Of a stretch of 64,000 nucleotides of DNA, positions 51,783 to 61,573 are shown in pieces. Source of the DNA: CBDUEF01 sp018063485 (GTDB taxonomy: Bacteria > Pseudomonadota > Alphaproteobacteria > Rhodobacterales > Rhodobacteraceae). A program made the translations under genes and the position numbers. A model generated the notes under the pieces. The model had not been told where the DNA came from. It ran no database searches and saw nothing but the letters and a program-made list of their open reading frames with translations. The stretch spans positions 40,548 through 104,547 of the forward strand of contig JBAOID010000033.1 in NCBI GenBank assembly GCA_037045435.1, given 5' to 3'. Numbering within the stretch: position 1 is the first letter of the stretch; every line of letters starts with the position of its first letter.

Positions 51783-53519
51783 ATGGCAATGATCACGCAG
51801 CATTTGCGCAAAGCCTGGATGGTGCTGGCTTTGGCGATCCTTGCCCTGACAAGCCCCGTTGCGGCGCAGGATAGCGTTGATTTCAGCCGGATTTCCAACC
51901 TCGCCGCCACGGATCCCGCGATGGCACTGGAGGCAATTGATCAAGCACTGAGCGCGTTTGCCAAGGCTGAACCCGACCCGCGCATCCTGCACGACCTCAC
52001 CCGGCTTGCCGCTGAACTTCTGGTCGCACAGGGCCGCCATGCCGAGGCTGCGGCGCAGTATTTCGCGCTTGGCAACCTTGTCGCCCGCAATCGGCAATTG
52101 GATATCGACCCGATTCCGCTGTGGTCGCGTGCTGTCGGCCAATATAAAGCCGCCTCGGATCTGCGCGGTGCCGCCAAGGCGGAAACCGCAATTCTTGCCG
52201 AGCAGCAGGACGGTGGTTTGCCGGGAACGATCCTTGCCGCCACCATGGCCCGGCTGGCGGAACTGGCCACCCAAATGGGCGATATCGCCGGGGCCGCGCG
52301 GTGGCAGGCCGAGGCCAAAGCCGCCCTTGCGCCCATGGAGAGCCGGGCGCGCGGCACGGATGAGGGCTTTCACCGGATGAAGGTTTTCTACGCCACCGAC
52401 CGCGCCCGCACCGGCAGTGACGACCCGGCTCAGTTCTATGGCTATGGCCGTGGTCCGCTGGACTATGGCGTGGCCGAGGTCACGCTGCCAGACAGCCATG
52501 TGGCCGGAGCCATCGAAAGCGCATCCATCTGGAATCTGGAGTTCGGTCCTTCGCCCACCAAGCACGTCATGCTGCGTTCGATCCAGCCGGTTGGAAAGGA
52601 GGCCTTTTTCACCGCGATACGCTCGGATGTCGGGCAGGAGAAACGCAAGGAAATCGTGGTTTTCATCCACGGCTACAATGTTGCCTTTGACTCTGCGGCC
52701 AAACGGGCGGCGCAATTGGCTTATGACATGAACTATACCGGCGTTCCGGTGCTTTATTCCTGGCCTTCGATGGGCTCGACCTTGGGCTATGTCTCGGATA
52801 CGGCGGCGGTGCAGGTTTCGGCCCGGCACCTGACGCATTTTCTGGATGATCTTGTGGCGCAGTCGGGCGCGGTGACCATTCATCTTGTGGCCCATTCCAT
52901 GGGCAACCGCGCCCTGACCGAGGCGCTGGAGTTGATGGCCCTGCGCATCCAGCAAACCGCCGACAAGCCGCCGGTATTTGATCAGGTGGTCTTTGCCGCC
53001 CCTGATGTCGATGCCGGACTCTTTGCCGAGATTTTGCCCACCATCCGCCCTTTGGCGCGCCGTATGACACTTTATGCGTCCGAAAATGACTGGGCGCTCG
53101 TGGCCTCACGCAAGCTGCACGGTGACATGCCGCGCGCCGGGCAGGGCGGGGCCGACATGATCGCCAATGCGGATGTTGATTCCGTCGATATGTCGGCCTT
53201 GGGCGATGACATGCTGGCCCATGGCTATTTTGCCGATGATCGCTCGGCTCTGGTCGATCTGGCCTCGCTGTTCTGGCGCAACATCGCGCCGGCGCAACGC
53301 TGCGGTCTGATCCCGGTGGACAAGGTTCAAGCGGTTGAAACCTGGCGTTACGACCCCGCCACCTGCCCTGATAACGCGCTGCTCGCGGTACTTGGCACCT
53401 TGCAGCAGGCCGGGGTGGAGAATCGCGCCGCCGCGAGCCAAAGCATGGCCATGATGAAGCTTGACCCTTCCATCCGAACCGCTGTGGAGCCGGTGGTGAT
53501 CAAACTGCTGTCGAACTGA
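51783..53519 (+). CDS. Exported DUF900 alpha/beta hydrolase with helical repeat N-terminus
   Basis: 578 residues from ATG 51783 (in-frame ATG at 51789 also possible). Signal peptide (MVLALAILALTSPVAAQ), a TPR-like helical region (30-185), the DUF900 lead-in VFYATDR (201-207) and the hydrolase core: FIHGYNVAFDSAAKRAAQLA from 294 and the nucleophile Ser372 in VAHSMGNR, with later Asp (PDVDAG) and His (HGDMPR or AHGYFAD). Probably an esterase, lipase or acylase. The catalytic elements seem complete. Divergent from the caspase gene across 122 bases. Confidence 0.87.
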   Translation: MAMITQHLRKAWMVLALAILALTSPVAAQDSVDFSRISNLAATDPAMALEAIDQALSAFAKAEPDPRILHDLTRLAAELLVAQGRHAEAAAQYFALGNLVARNRQLDIDPIPLWSRAVGQYKAASDLRGAAKAETAILAEQQDGGLPGTILAATMARLAELATQMGDIAGAARWQAEAKAALAPMESRARGTDEGFHRMKVFYATDRARTGSDDPAQFYGYGRGPLDYGVAEVTLPDSHVAGAIESASIWNLEFGPSPTKHVMLRSIQPVGKEAFFTAIRSDVGQEKRKEIVVFIHGYNVAFDSAAKRAAQLAYDMNYTGVPVLYSWPSMGSTLGYVSDTAAVQVSARHLTHFLDDLVAQSGAVTIHLVAHSMGNRALTEALELMALRIQQTADKPPVFDQVVFAAPDVDAGLFAEILPTIRPLARRMTLYASENDWALVASRKLHGDMPRAGQGGADMIANADVDSVDMSALGDDMLAHGYFADDRSALVDLASLFWRNIAPAQRCGLIPVDKVQAVETWRYDPATCPDNALLAVLGTLQQAGVENRAAASQSMAMMKLDPSIRTAVEPVVIKLLSN

Positions 53520-53521
53520 CC

Positions 53522-54457
53522 CTATTGCATGATCGTTTCCAGAAAGGCCTTGTTATGCCGGTCGGCCGCGTCATTTCTGTCTTTCTGGGTCCGCTGGCGT
53601 TGCTCGGCGAGACGGGCCTGCACCTTGCGCAGCTCTTCCAGCCAGGCCAGATCGGATTTGGCCGAGGCAAGCGCCGCCTCGCCGGCCGCAAGATCCCCCG
53701 GTCTGTTTGCCGGGGCATAGACAAAGGTGATGGTATCCAGAATCAGGGTCTGAAACTGCATCGCTGGAAAGCCGGGCAGGGGCGGGGTATTGGGGTCAAC
53801 GCCGTATTGCGTCCAGGACAGCCACAGCCGTTCCACCATCGGCCCATTCGGCCCATCATAGGCCAGATCGACCACCTGCGCATCGTAACGGCTGAAAAAC
53901 CCCGCCATCGCGGGCATCAGCCCGGCCTTGTAAAGCGCCAGCATCGTGGCATTGGGCTGCATCCCCGTGACTCTGGCACCCGTTGGTCGGTCGGGCAGGA
54001 TCAGCACCCCGATCAGCTTCTGTGTCACCTCGGCGGGCGTTCCGTCGAGCTTGCCGAAATGGCAGTTCGAGCCGCGGAACTCGGTGCGCATCTGGTTCTT
54101 CAACGCTTCGGCCTGTGCCAGCGCCATCTGCGCGATCATCGGATCGACCGAGGCGTCCACTGTGGTATCTGCCCATTGCACCTGATGGCCGGGTTTCATC
54201 CTGAGCCCGCTTTGCCCATCCGGCGCGCTGACCGTGACGCTGAACTCATACAATTCATTGCCGCTGCAAGGTTTGTTCCAGATCACCTTGCCGGTGCCGG
54301 TCCAACCCGCAGGCAGATCCATGCTCAAGGCCGCCATCGGTGCCCCGAACCCTTCATTGTCGATCACGGCAAAAGGGTCGGCCATCGCTATCCAAGGCCA
54401 CATTGCGAGGGTGCACACAGCCCATGAGGCAGACCGTAGAACAGAAAGGACAGGCAT
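53522..54457 (-). CDS. Exported protein of unknown function
   Basis: 311 residues from ATG 54457, with signal peptide (LRSASWAVCTLAMWPWIAMA). It has a beta-rich body with two cysteines (SGNEL after C, and NCHFGK) and, at the C-terminus from about 240, a charged coiled-coil-like helix (LEELRKVQARLAEQRQRTQK). No family recognised. It is convergent with the hydrolase (two bases apart), and its 5' end overlaps the divergent CHAT gene by 34 bases, so it is embedded in the protease cluster. Confidence 0.75.
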   Translation of the reverse strand: MPVLSVLRSASWAVCTLAMWPWIAMADPFAVIDNEGFGAPMAALSMDLPAGWTGTGKVIWNKPCSGNELYEFSVTVSAPDGQSGLRMKPGHQVQWADTTVDASVDPMIAQMALAQAEALKNQMRTEFRGSNCHFGKLDGTPAEVTQKLIGVLILPDRPTGARVTGMQPNATMLALYKAGLMPAMAGFFSRYDAQVVDLAYDGPNGPMVERLWLSWTQYGVDPNTPPLPGFPAMQFQTLILDTITFVYAPANRPGDLAAGEAALASAKSDLAWLEELRKVQARLAEQRQRTQKDRNDAADRHNKAFLETIMQ

Positions 54458-57400
54458 CTTCGGGATCCTGCTGGCTGAAACGGAATGCCACAAAGCCTAC
54501 GCTTGGCGCGGTATTGCGTCCAGCCGTATTCGCGCTCGCGCTGTTCAGCGTCCTTATCGCCTTCGGCTCCCAAGGCCGGGCCGAGGCCCGCGACCCGCGC
54601 CTTGATCAGGCGCTTTCGGCCTTCGATGCGGGCGATCCGGCGCAGGCCGAGGCGATTTTGCGGCAAGTCGAACCCGCCGCCATCTCGGATGAGGCGCGCT
54701 GGAACCTTGCCGAGACCCGCGCCACTCTGGCCCATCTGGGCGAAGATGACGCCGGGGCCGTGGCGCAGCTGGAAATGCTGGAAACCACGGGTGCGGAGCT
54801 GTTTGGCACTGAAAGCCCAAGATTGATCCCGGTGCTGCGGATGTTGTCGGCGAGTCTGGCCAATCTGGGCCGCACTGTGGACAGCAGCCGCGTGGTCTTG
54901 CGTGCAGCAAGGCTGGGTAACGCCTTGGGCGGGGATGATTTGCTGGCGACCATGTCAGACCTGACGCGCGACCGGGTGGATGCGGGCGACAACGCAGCCG
55001 CAGCCCTGCTGGCCGCCGAAATGGTCATCCGGGACACGGCGGACGACGAAACCCTTGGTCCCTATGCGCAAGAAGGCGCGGCGCTTTGGGCGCTTGCGCT
55101 GTTGCGCGCCGGGTATGCCGATGAAGGCCTTGCGCGGCTTTTGCCCCTGCTGCGCCTTGCGCCCGAGGATCTGCAAGACGATGTCCCCGATCTGATCAAT
55201 CTGTTCGATGATGAGGCCGCGGTGAGTGGTGATGCGGCAGTCAGCGCCTGGAGTGCGCGCGCGTTCAAGATGGAGGCGGCGAGGGCCAAGGCGGATGATG
55301 TGATGGTGCAGGCGCTTCTTCCGCTCAGCGAGGCGCTTCAAGCAGGTGATCCCGTGGCTGCCGACAGGGCCGGGCGGCTGGCTCTGTCAAACGTGGCGCT
55401 GGATGATCCGCTGGTGACCACCAGCTATTTTGCCTTGCTGGTATCGACAGTGAGGGGCGGGCGCAATGATCTTGCCGCCACCTGGGGTTTGCGATTGGGT
55501 GCGATGCCGCCCTACTACCTCGCCTCGTTGCAAAATGATCCGCTGCCGATTCTGGAAACCGTTGCGGACTGGCTGCTGGATCAGGGCAGGGTGAATGAGG
55601 CTGTCGAGCTTTGCGAGGCCATCGCCGCCCTTGCGCCCTTGCGCGATGGCCCGAGCGCGCCCGCCGTGGGCCGGGCACTGGCCCGTCTCGGCTCGGCCTA
55701 TCGCGATGCCGGACGCCAACCCCAAGCCCGCGCCACTTTGCAACAGGCCCTGGTCAGCCTTGGCCCTGCACCCGGCGGGCAATCGGCAGCTCTGGCCGTG
55801 AGGATCCTGACCGACCTTGCTTTTCTCGCCCGCGATCAAGGCAACATTGCTCAGGCGGAGGCCGCATATGGTGCTGCCCACAAATTGCTGACCACCAGCG
55901 ATACCGGTCAAGACCCGAAGGCCTGGGCCTTCCTTCTGGCCGAAGAGCGCAGCTTTCTGACCACCGAAGGCCGCCTCGACGACGCTCTGGCTGTGGCTGA
56001 ACAAGCGATAATCCAGATCATCGCCCACAGCACCGACGCCAAACCTGATCCCGCCCTCTTGCTTGCGGCCCAACGCGATCTGGCCGAAAGTCAGTTAGCG
56101 ACGGACAAGATTGATCAGGCCGAATCGACACTGAAAGATGCGTTGCAAGGCCTGCAATCCTTGCCCCAGAACGATGCGCTGCGCCCCCGGATTCTTGCCT
56201 TGCAGGCGGCGGTTCTGGCCCGGCTTGGACGTGCTGATGCCGCAGCAACCTTGCAAACCGCGCTTCTTGCGCCCGGAAAGGATGACCAACCCGACCTTGT
56301 CGCGGTCATCGAATCCGCCGTATTGGCAAGGGGCCTTGGCGATACGGCCACCACGGTGCAATTGCTGACAATGGCGATCAACTCGTTGCCGCCCGAACAT
56401 CCGATGCTGGCCTATCTGCGCGCGGGCCGCGCCGCTATCCTGGCCGCCTCAGATCCGATGGCCGCCCTTGATGATCTGCGTCAGGCCACTCTGGCCCTGA
56501 CCCAACCCGACCGCCGGGGTGAACCCCAGGCCCGCGACCACCTTGCCCTTCATGTCACTCTGGCCCGGCAGATGGCCGACAAGGCCCAGGGTGCAGCGGC
56601 GATGAACTTTGCCACCGAGGCGTTTCAGGTCGCGCAACGGGTGAATGACATTTCGGCTGGCGCCTCACTTGCCAAGGCCAGCGCCCGGCTCAAGGGAGAC
56701 GGGCCTGAAGCCGCCGCCTTGGCGCAGGAATTGCAAGACGCTGATCGCAGGCTTGACGCAGCCCGTCGTGCACTGATCACCCGGCTTTCGAGCGGCGCTG
56801 ATGCGGGCAAAGAGACACAGGCGCTGGATCAGGCCCGACTTGGCCGTGCGGCGCTGATCGCCAACCTTGCCCGGAGTTTCCCCGATTACCGGGCCTTCGC
56901 CGATCCCAAACCGCTGGACCTTGCAGCCACCGCTGCCCTGCTGCACCCCGGCGAAGTTCTGTTGCTTTATGCCAGTGCCGACCCTGCTGCCTCGGGTGGA
57001 GCGGCGCGGGGAACGGTCTTTGCGGTTTCCCATGATGGCTATATGTCGGCCGATCTGCCGCCCCGCGATGAATTGGCCGCCCTGGCCCGCGACCTGCGCT
57101 GTGCCGCTGCCCTGACCGATCGCGGCTGTGGCGCTGGGCGGGGTGGCACGCGCGGGGCGTTCAATCTGGATGCCGCTGTTGTCGAGGGGCCAGTCTTCGA
57201 CCTCGCCCTTGCCCGGCAGGCCTATCTTGCCCTGATGGAGCCGGTCGCCCAGATTCTGCAGGGCAAAACCGCGCTGATCGTGGTGCCCGACAGCAGCCTT
57301 TCCTCGCTGCCGTTTCAACTTCTGCTGACCCAAGACACGGCCCCGGATACGCCGCTGAACCAGGCCCCCTGGTTGATCCGTCAGGCTGCGATCACCATCC

Positions 57401-58236
57401 TGCCCTCGGTGGCGAACCTTGCTGCTTTGCGCGGCAAGACCCAGTCTGACAGCCGGGCGCCGCTGCCGTTTCTGGGCATCGGTGATCCTCTGATCGGGGC
57501 ACAGGCGGGCGGCGCGCAGCCATTCGACTGTCAGGACCGCCCGGCCACACCGGCGCTTCTGGCCATGGAGTTGACGCCGCCCGCGACCATCCTGCGCGGA
57601 GCCGAGGCGGATGGCACGGCCTTGGCCAGTCTGCCCGCCTTGCCCGATACGCGCTGTGAGCTGATGCGCGCGGCAGCGCTTTTCGGCACGCCGGACGCCT
57701 TGCTGCTGGAAGGGGACGCCACCGAAACCCGGATCAAGGCGCTTAGCCAATCGGGCGAACTGGCGCGCTACCGGGTGGTTTCCTTTGCCACCCATGGCTT
57801 GATCGCCGGAGAGCTTGGCGCGGCCAACGCCGGTCTGGTCCTGACGCCGCCCAAAGTGGTCAGCGCCGAGGATGACGGGCTTTTGAGCACGGCCGATATC
57901 GCTGGGCTGCGTCTGGACGCCGATTTCGTCATCCTGTCGGCCTGCAACAGCGCCGCCGGGTCAGCCGATCAGCAAGAGGGGCTGTCAGGGCTTGCCAGCG
58001 CCTTCTTTCTGGCCGGTGCGCGCAGCCTGCTGGTATCGCATTGGCCGGTCTATTCCGATGCCGCCACAAGGCTGACCTCGGGTCTGGTCGAGGCAATGGC
58101 CGAGGCCCCCGGTATCGGCCGGGCCGAAGCGCTGCGCCGCTCGATGCTGGTGGTGCTGGATGATCCCTCTGCGGATGCCCGCAGCCTGCACCCGGCCTAT
58201 TGGGCACCGTTCCTGATCGCGGGCGAAGGCGGGTAG
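54424..58236 (+). CDS. Exported TPR-CHAT (caspase-like) protein
   Basis: 1270 residues from ATG 54424 (GAGGG upstream). A basic stretch and a hydrophobic segment (LRPAVFALALFSVLIAFGS, about 32-50) form a signal or anchor. Residues about 60-800 are TPR-like helical repeats (for example LDQALSAFDAGDPAQAEAIL). The CHAT domain fills the last 380 or so residues: VVPDSSLSSLPFQLLL, catalytic His1124 in FATHG and catalytic Cys1174 in LSACNSAAG, then LASAFFLAGARSLLVSHWPV. Both dyad residues are present. CHAT proteases in bacteria can be switched on by partner proteins; here export suggests envelope action. Confidence 0.9.
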   Translation: MRQTVEQKGQASSGSCWLKRNATKPTLGAVLRPAVFALALFSVLIAFGSQGRAEARDPRLDQALSAFDAGDPAQAEAILRQVEPAAISDEARWNLAETRATLAHLGEDDAGAVAQLEMLETTGAELFGTESPRLIPVLRMLSASLANLGRTVDSSRVVLRAARLGNALGGDDLLATMSDLTRDRVDAGDNAAAALLAAEMVIRDTADDETLGPYAQEGAALWALALLRAGYADEGLARLLPLLRLAPEDLQDDVPDLINLFDDEAAVSGDAAVSAWSARAFKMEAARAKADDVMVQALLPLSEALQAGDPVAADRAGRLALSNVALDDPLVTTSYFALLVSTVRGGRNDLAATWGLRLGAMPPYYLASLQNDPLPILETVADWLLDQGRVNEAVELCEAIAALAPLRDGPSAPAVGRALARLGSAYRDAGRQPQARATLQQALVSLGPAPGGQSAALAVRILTDLAFLARDQGNIAQAEAAYGAAHKLLTTSDTGQDPKAWAFLLAEERSFLTTEGRLDDALAVAEQAIIQIIAHSTDAKPDPALLLAAQRDLAESQLATDKIDQAESTLKDALQGLQSLPQNDALRPRILALQAAVLARLGRADAAATLQTALLAPGKDDQPDLVAVIESAVLARGLGDTATTVQLLTMAINSLPPEHPMLAYLRAGRAAILAASDPMAALDDLRQATLALTQPDRRGEPQARDHLALHVTLARQMADKAQGAAAMNFATEAFQVAQRVNDISAGASLAKASARLKGDGPEAAALAQELQDADRRLDAARRALITRLSSGADAGKETQALDQARLGRAALIANLARSFPDYRAFADPKPLDLAATAALLHPGEVLLLYASADPAASGGAARGTVFAVSHDGYMSADLPPRDELAALARDLRCAAALTDRGCGAGRGGTRGAFNLDAAVVEGPVFDLALARQAYLALMEPVAQILQGKTALIVVPDSSLSSLPFQLLLTQDTAPDTPLNQAPWLIRQAAITILPSVANLAALRGKTQSDSRAPLPFLGIGDPLIGAQAGGAQPFDCQDRPATPALLAMELTPPATILRGAEADGTALASLPALPDTRCELMRAAALFGTPDALLLEGDATETRIKALSQSGELARYRVVSFATHGLIAGELGAANAGLVLTPPKVVSAEDDGLLSTADIAGLRLDADFVILSACNSAAGSADQQEGLSGLASAFFLAGARSLLVSHWPVYSDAATRLTSGLVEAMAEAPGIGRAEALRRSMLVVLDDPSADARSLHPAYWAPFLIAGEGG

Positions 58237-58264
58237 GGCAGGTGCCCGCTGCGGCGCTCCCGGT

Positions 58265-58732
58265 TCAGACCATCCTTCCGACGATCATCGCTGCAAGCAA
58301 CAGATAGGCCACAACCAGCCATGCGGTGGCCAGAACCCAAAGCTGCAACCGCAATGCCTTGGCATAGTCATGCGAGCCAAGCCATTTCTGAACAGCGGCC
58401 CCGCCGTGATGCGGGGGAAAGCTGCGCAGATCCGACGTCGCATGGCGCAGCCCCTCATAGCTCTCGCGCAGGGCAGCAAAACTGACCGCGACATTGAAGC
58501 TGTAGAAGGCAAAGACCACCAACCGTGCGAAGGCAAATTCGTTCCTTTGCCCTGCAAAGAACACCATGGCCCCGATCAGTGCCGCGTGAAGATAGATCAC
58601 CCGATACCAGTCACTGTCCGCCTTTGTGCGCAAAGCCATCACTATGCTCAGTATCTCGGACAATTTGATGCTGGGCACCGCGGGCGCTGCGCGGCTCTCG
58701 ATTTCGGTCACTTGGCTTGGTTCGACAGGCAT
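58265..58732 (-). CDS. Small integral membrane protein
   Basis: 155 residues from ATG 58732. Three hydrophobic helices: VIYLHAALIGAMVFFAG, FARLVVFAFYSFNVAVSFAAL and LQLWVLATAWLVVAYLLLAAM (in parts). Between helices 2 and 3 lies a polar loop with PPHHGG. No family recognised. It is convergent with the CHAT gene, 28 bases away, and may or may not belong to that cluster. Confidence 0.65.
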   Translation of the reverse strand: MPVEPSQVTEIESRAAPAVPSIKLSEILSIVMALRTKADSDWYRVIYLHAALIGAMVFFAGQRNEFAFARLVVFAFYSFNVAVSFAALRESYEGLRHATSDLRSFPPHHGGAAVQKWLGSHDYAKALRLQLWVLATAWLVVAYLLLAAMIVGRMV

Positions 58733-59121
58733 GGCGATCTTGATCCAAAGCTGAAATATCCCGTTCAGATTGCCTTGTTGCCCATGCAAAATCAATCCTG
58801 TGCGCGAACTGAGGCGGATGCCCCCGCCCCTGATCATGCGGGCCTTGACAGAAAGCAGAGCGTCTTTCTGCCGCGCAGAATCTGGGTAGGCCGCGTTGAA
58901 TATGGGGGAGGCCTGCGGGCTTATCTCCTGAACTTCTGGCTTTCACGAAGGCTGCTGATTGACTGCTCTGCCGTCTGGTGTCGTTGGGCAGATGGATATT
59001 CCGGAATGTCACTCCTCGGCCGGGCGCTGCGTGGTCTTGACACAAGTGGCCAATCTGCAACCAGACGCCGGCCGCAGGGCTGTAAAAAGCCCTTGCGCAA
59101 TTGCAGCGTCTTGTCTGACGA
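58733..59121. other. Intergenic region, no gene recognised
   Basis: 389 bases between the small membrane protein and the dehydrogenase-like gene. I find no supported coding sequence. A 6-base perfect hairpin (AGGGCT / AGCCCT, 59076-59093) lies about 30 bases after the minus-strand gene's stop and may be a weak terminator, without a T run. Confidence 0.5.
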
Positions 59122-61566
59122 CTACGCCTTGATCCGCAGCATCTTTGGATCATAAAGTGGCGCGAGTGTTACGTCGCAGGGCAGGCGACAAGTGGCGACC
59201 TCCAACTCATATTGACCAGCCAGTATATAGTCGGCCGTCACCCCTTCGGGGTTTCGGATATAACCTATTCCGATCGCCCGGTTCAGACTATGGCCATGCC
59301 CTCCCGACGATAGCCAGCCAACCCGCTTCCCGTTCCGGTAAATCGTTTCACGCCCCGACAGGATCACATCAGGTGCCGCGCTGAAGGTGGCCAGCATCTT
59401 TTTCACCCCGCTTTCACGCTGCACGGCGATGGCCTCACGTCCCTTGAACGGGGTGTTGGACTTCATCTTTACCGCCCAGCCAAGGCCCGCTTCGTCAGGT
59501 GTGTGATCTGGTCCAATATCCGAGGCCCAGGCCCGATACCCCTTTTCCAGACGCATTGTTTCAATCGCCCTGTAACCGGCATTGCGCAGCCCGTGCGGCT
59601 GCCCGGCCTTTGCCAGAGCGGCATAAACTCCACTGGCGTATTCCACCGGCAAATGCAGCTCCCACCCCAACTCCCCAACATAGGTGACGCGCAGCGCCCG
59701 CACGGGACAGCCCGCAATGCCGATGGTTTGCGCCGTGCCAAACGGGAACGCCGCATTCGACACATCCGCGCGCGTTACCGCCTGCAATATCTCGCGTGCC
59801 TTCGGCCCCATCAGCGAAAGCACCGCATAGCCTGACGTTACATCAACCAGTTGCGCATTCATTCCGGCGGGAATGTTGCGGGCGATCCAGTTGAAATCAT
59901 GGGTGGCAAATCCGGTGCCGGTGACGATGTAATACTCATCCAGCGCCACCCGAACGACGGTAAGATCACATTCGATCCCGCCCTTGTCGTTCAGCATCTG
60001 GGTATAGATCAGGCTTCCGACCGGCTTTGCGACATCATTGGCCGCAATCCAGGACAAAGCCGCCTCGGCATCCGGGCCTTTCAGAACAAATTTGGCAAAG
60101 GAGGTCTGATCAATCAACACCGCCGCTTCACGCCCGGCGCGGTGTTCGCGGCCCACGGCCTCATGCCAGTTCGGGCGCTCAAAGGTATAAATGTCGCGCG
60201 GGGCCTCACCACTCGCCACATCCGCAAACCAGTTCGGGCGCTCCCATCCCAGCTTTTCGCCAAATACCGCCCCGGCTGATTTCAGGGTTTCATAGAGCGG
60301 TGATTTCCGGCAGGGGCGACCAGACTGATGCTCTTCATTGGGCCATGCCATCGTGTAATGCTTGCCATAGGCCTCATAGGTGCGCGACCGTACCCAATCC
60401 ACATCGAAATGCGGACGGCCAAAGCGGCGAATATCGGCGGCCCAAAGATCGAAGGGCGGCTCGCCTTTTGCAACCCATTCCGCCAGCGCCATCCCAGCCC
60501 CGCCACCCGAGGCGATGCCAAAGGCGTTGAACCCGGCGCCGACAAAGAAATTCTTCTGCTCTGGTGCTTCACCCAGAATGAACATGCCGTCCGGGGTGAA
60601 ACTTTCCGGCCCGTTGATCATCTGCTTGATCCCGGCGGTCTGCAACGCAGGCACCCGGCCAAGCGCCAATTCCATAAGGGGCTCGAAATGTTCAAAATCA
60701 TTGTCCAGCAGGGAATAATGAAAGCCCGTCGGAATTCCTTTCTCAAAGGCCATCTTCGGATTGGGTTCATAGCCGCCCATCACCAATCCGCCCACTTCTT
60801 CCTTGTAATAGGTCAGCCGGTCCGGGTCGCGCAGCGTGGGCAGATTGGCGGGAACCGAACCTATGCGCTCGGTGATCAGATATTGGTGCTCGACCGAAAC
60901 CAGCGGCACCGTCACTCCATGAGCTGCGGCAAAGCTGCGGGTCCATTGGCCACAGCAGGCGATCACTTTTTCACATCCGATCCGCCCGTGTTCGGTGACA
61001 ACGCCCTTGATCACGCCGTCTTGGATTTCGACCGACAGAACCTTGGTGTCTTCATAGATCTTCGCCCCCGCCATGCGCGCGCCTTTGGCAAGGCTGAGCG
61101 TGATATCGGACGGATTGGCTTGTCCGTCGGTTGGCAGGAAAGCCGCGCCAACCAGATCGTCAATGGTCATGATCGGCCACAGATCAAACGCCTCTTTCGG
61201 CGTCAGCAGGTGCATCTCAAGACCAAAGGAATGGGCGGTGGTGGCCTGACGCTTCACTTCGGTCCAGCGTTCTTGTGAGCAAGCCAGTCGCAAGCCGCCG
61301 TTCATCTTCCAGCCTGTCGCCTGCCCGGTTTCAGCCTCAAGCCGTTTGTAAAGATCAACCGAATAGCCCAGAAGCTGGGTGATATTGGCGCTGGAGCGCA
61401 ACTGCCCAACCAGCCCTGCCGCATGGAATGTGGTGCCAGAGGTCAGCTTTTTACGCTCAAGCAACACCACCTCGACACCCATTTTCGCAAGGTGATAGGC
61501 GGTGGAACAGCCGATGATCCCGCCGCCGATGATGACAACCTTGGACGCTGCTGGAAGGTCTTTCAT
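59122..61566 (-). CDS. Dimethylglycine/sarcosine dehydrogenase-type flavoprotein (DAO + GcvT)
   Basis: 814 residues. N-terminal FAD-binding motif VVIIGGGIIGCSTAYHLAKM and GTTFHAAGLVGQL (site for the flavin-linked His region), an FAO middle domain, and a C-terminal tetrahydrofolate-binding GcvT aminomethyltransferase pair (VLSLMGPKAREIL, GELGWELHLPVEYA, RLEKGYRAWASDIGPDHTPDEAGL in parts). Enzymes of this form demethylate dimethylglycine, sarcosine or related methylamines and pass one-carbon units to THF. The adjacent kinase and betaine-type permease support a choline/betaine pathway. Confidence 0.9.
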   Translation of the reverse strand: MKDLPAASKVVIIGGGIIGCSTAYHLAKMGVEVVLLERKKLTSGTTFHAAGLVGQLRSSANITQLLGYSVDLYKRLEAETGQATGWKMNGGLRLACSQERWTEVKRQATTAHSFGLEMHLLTPKEAFDLWPIMTIDDLVGAAFLPTDGQANPSDITLSLAKGARMAGAKIYEDTKVLSVEIQDGVIKGVVTEHGRIGCEKVIACCGQWTRSFAAAHGVTVPLVSVEHQYLITERIGSVPANLPTLRDPDRLTYYKEEVGGLVMGGYEPNPKMAFEKGIPTGFHYSLLDNDFEHFEPLMELALGRVPALQTAGIKQMINGPESFTPDGMFILGEAPEQKNFFVGAGFNAFGIASGGGAGMALAEWVAKGEPPFDLWAADIRRFGRPHFDVDWVRSRTYEAYGKHYTMAWPNEEHQSGRPCRKSPLYETLKSAGAVFGEKLGWERPNWFADVASGEAPRDIYTFERPNWHEAVGREHRAGREAAVLIDQTSFAKFVLKGPDAEAALSWIAANDVAKPVGSLIYTQMLNDKGGIECDLTVVRVALDEYYIVTGTGFATHDFNWIARNIPAGMNAQLVDVTSGYAVLSLMGPKAREILQAVTRADVSNAAFPFGTAQTIGIAGCPVRALRVTYVGELGWELHLPVEYASGVYAALAKAGQPHGLRNAGYRAIETMRLEKGYRAWASDIGPDHTPDEAGLGWAVKMKSNTPFKGREAIAVQRESGVKKMLATFSAAPDVILSGRETIYRNGKRVGWLSSGGHGHSLNRAIGIGYIRNPEGVTADYILAGQYELEVATCRLPCDVTLAPLYDPKMLRIKA

Positions 61567-61573
61567 TCTATCC

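Noticed and set aside
51693..52955. 420-codon minus-strand open frame
   Set aside because: Antisense to the DUF900 hydrolase with its GHSMG-like nucleophile; composition is that of a shadow frame.
56665..57795. 376-codon minus-strand open frame inside the CHAT gene
   Set aside because: Antisense to the TPR-CHAT coding sequence, with no motif of its own.
58370..59155. 261-codon plus-strand open frame filling the 58.7-59.1 kb gap
   Set aside because: It is antisense to the small membrane protein for half its length and shows no family features.
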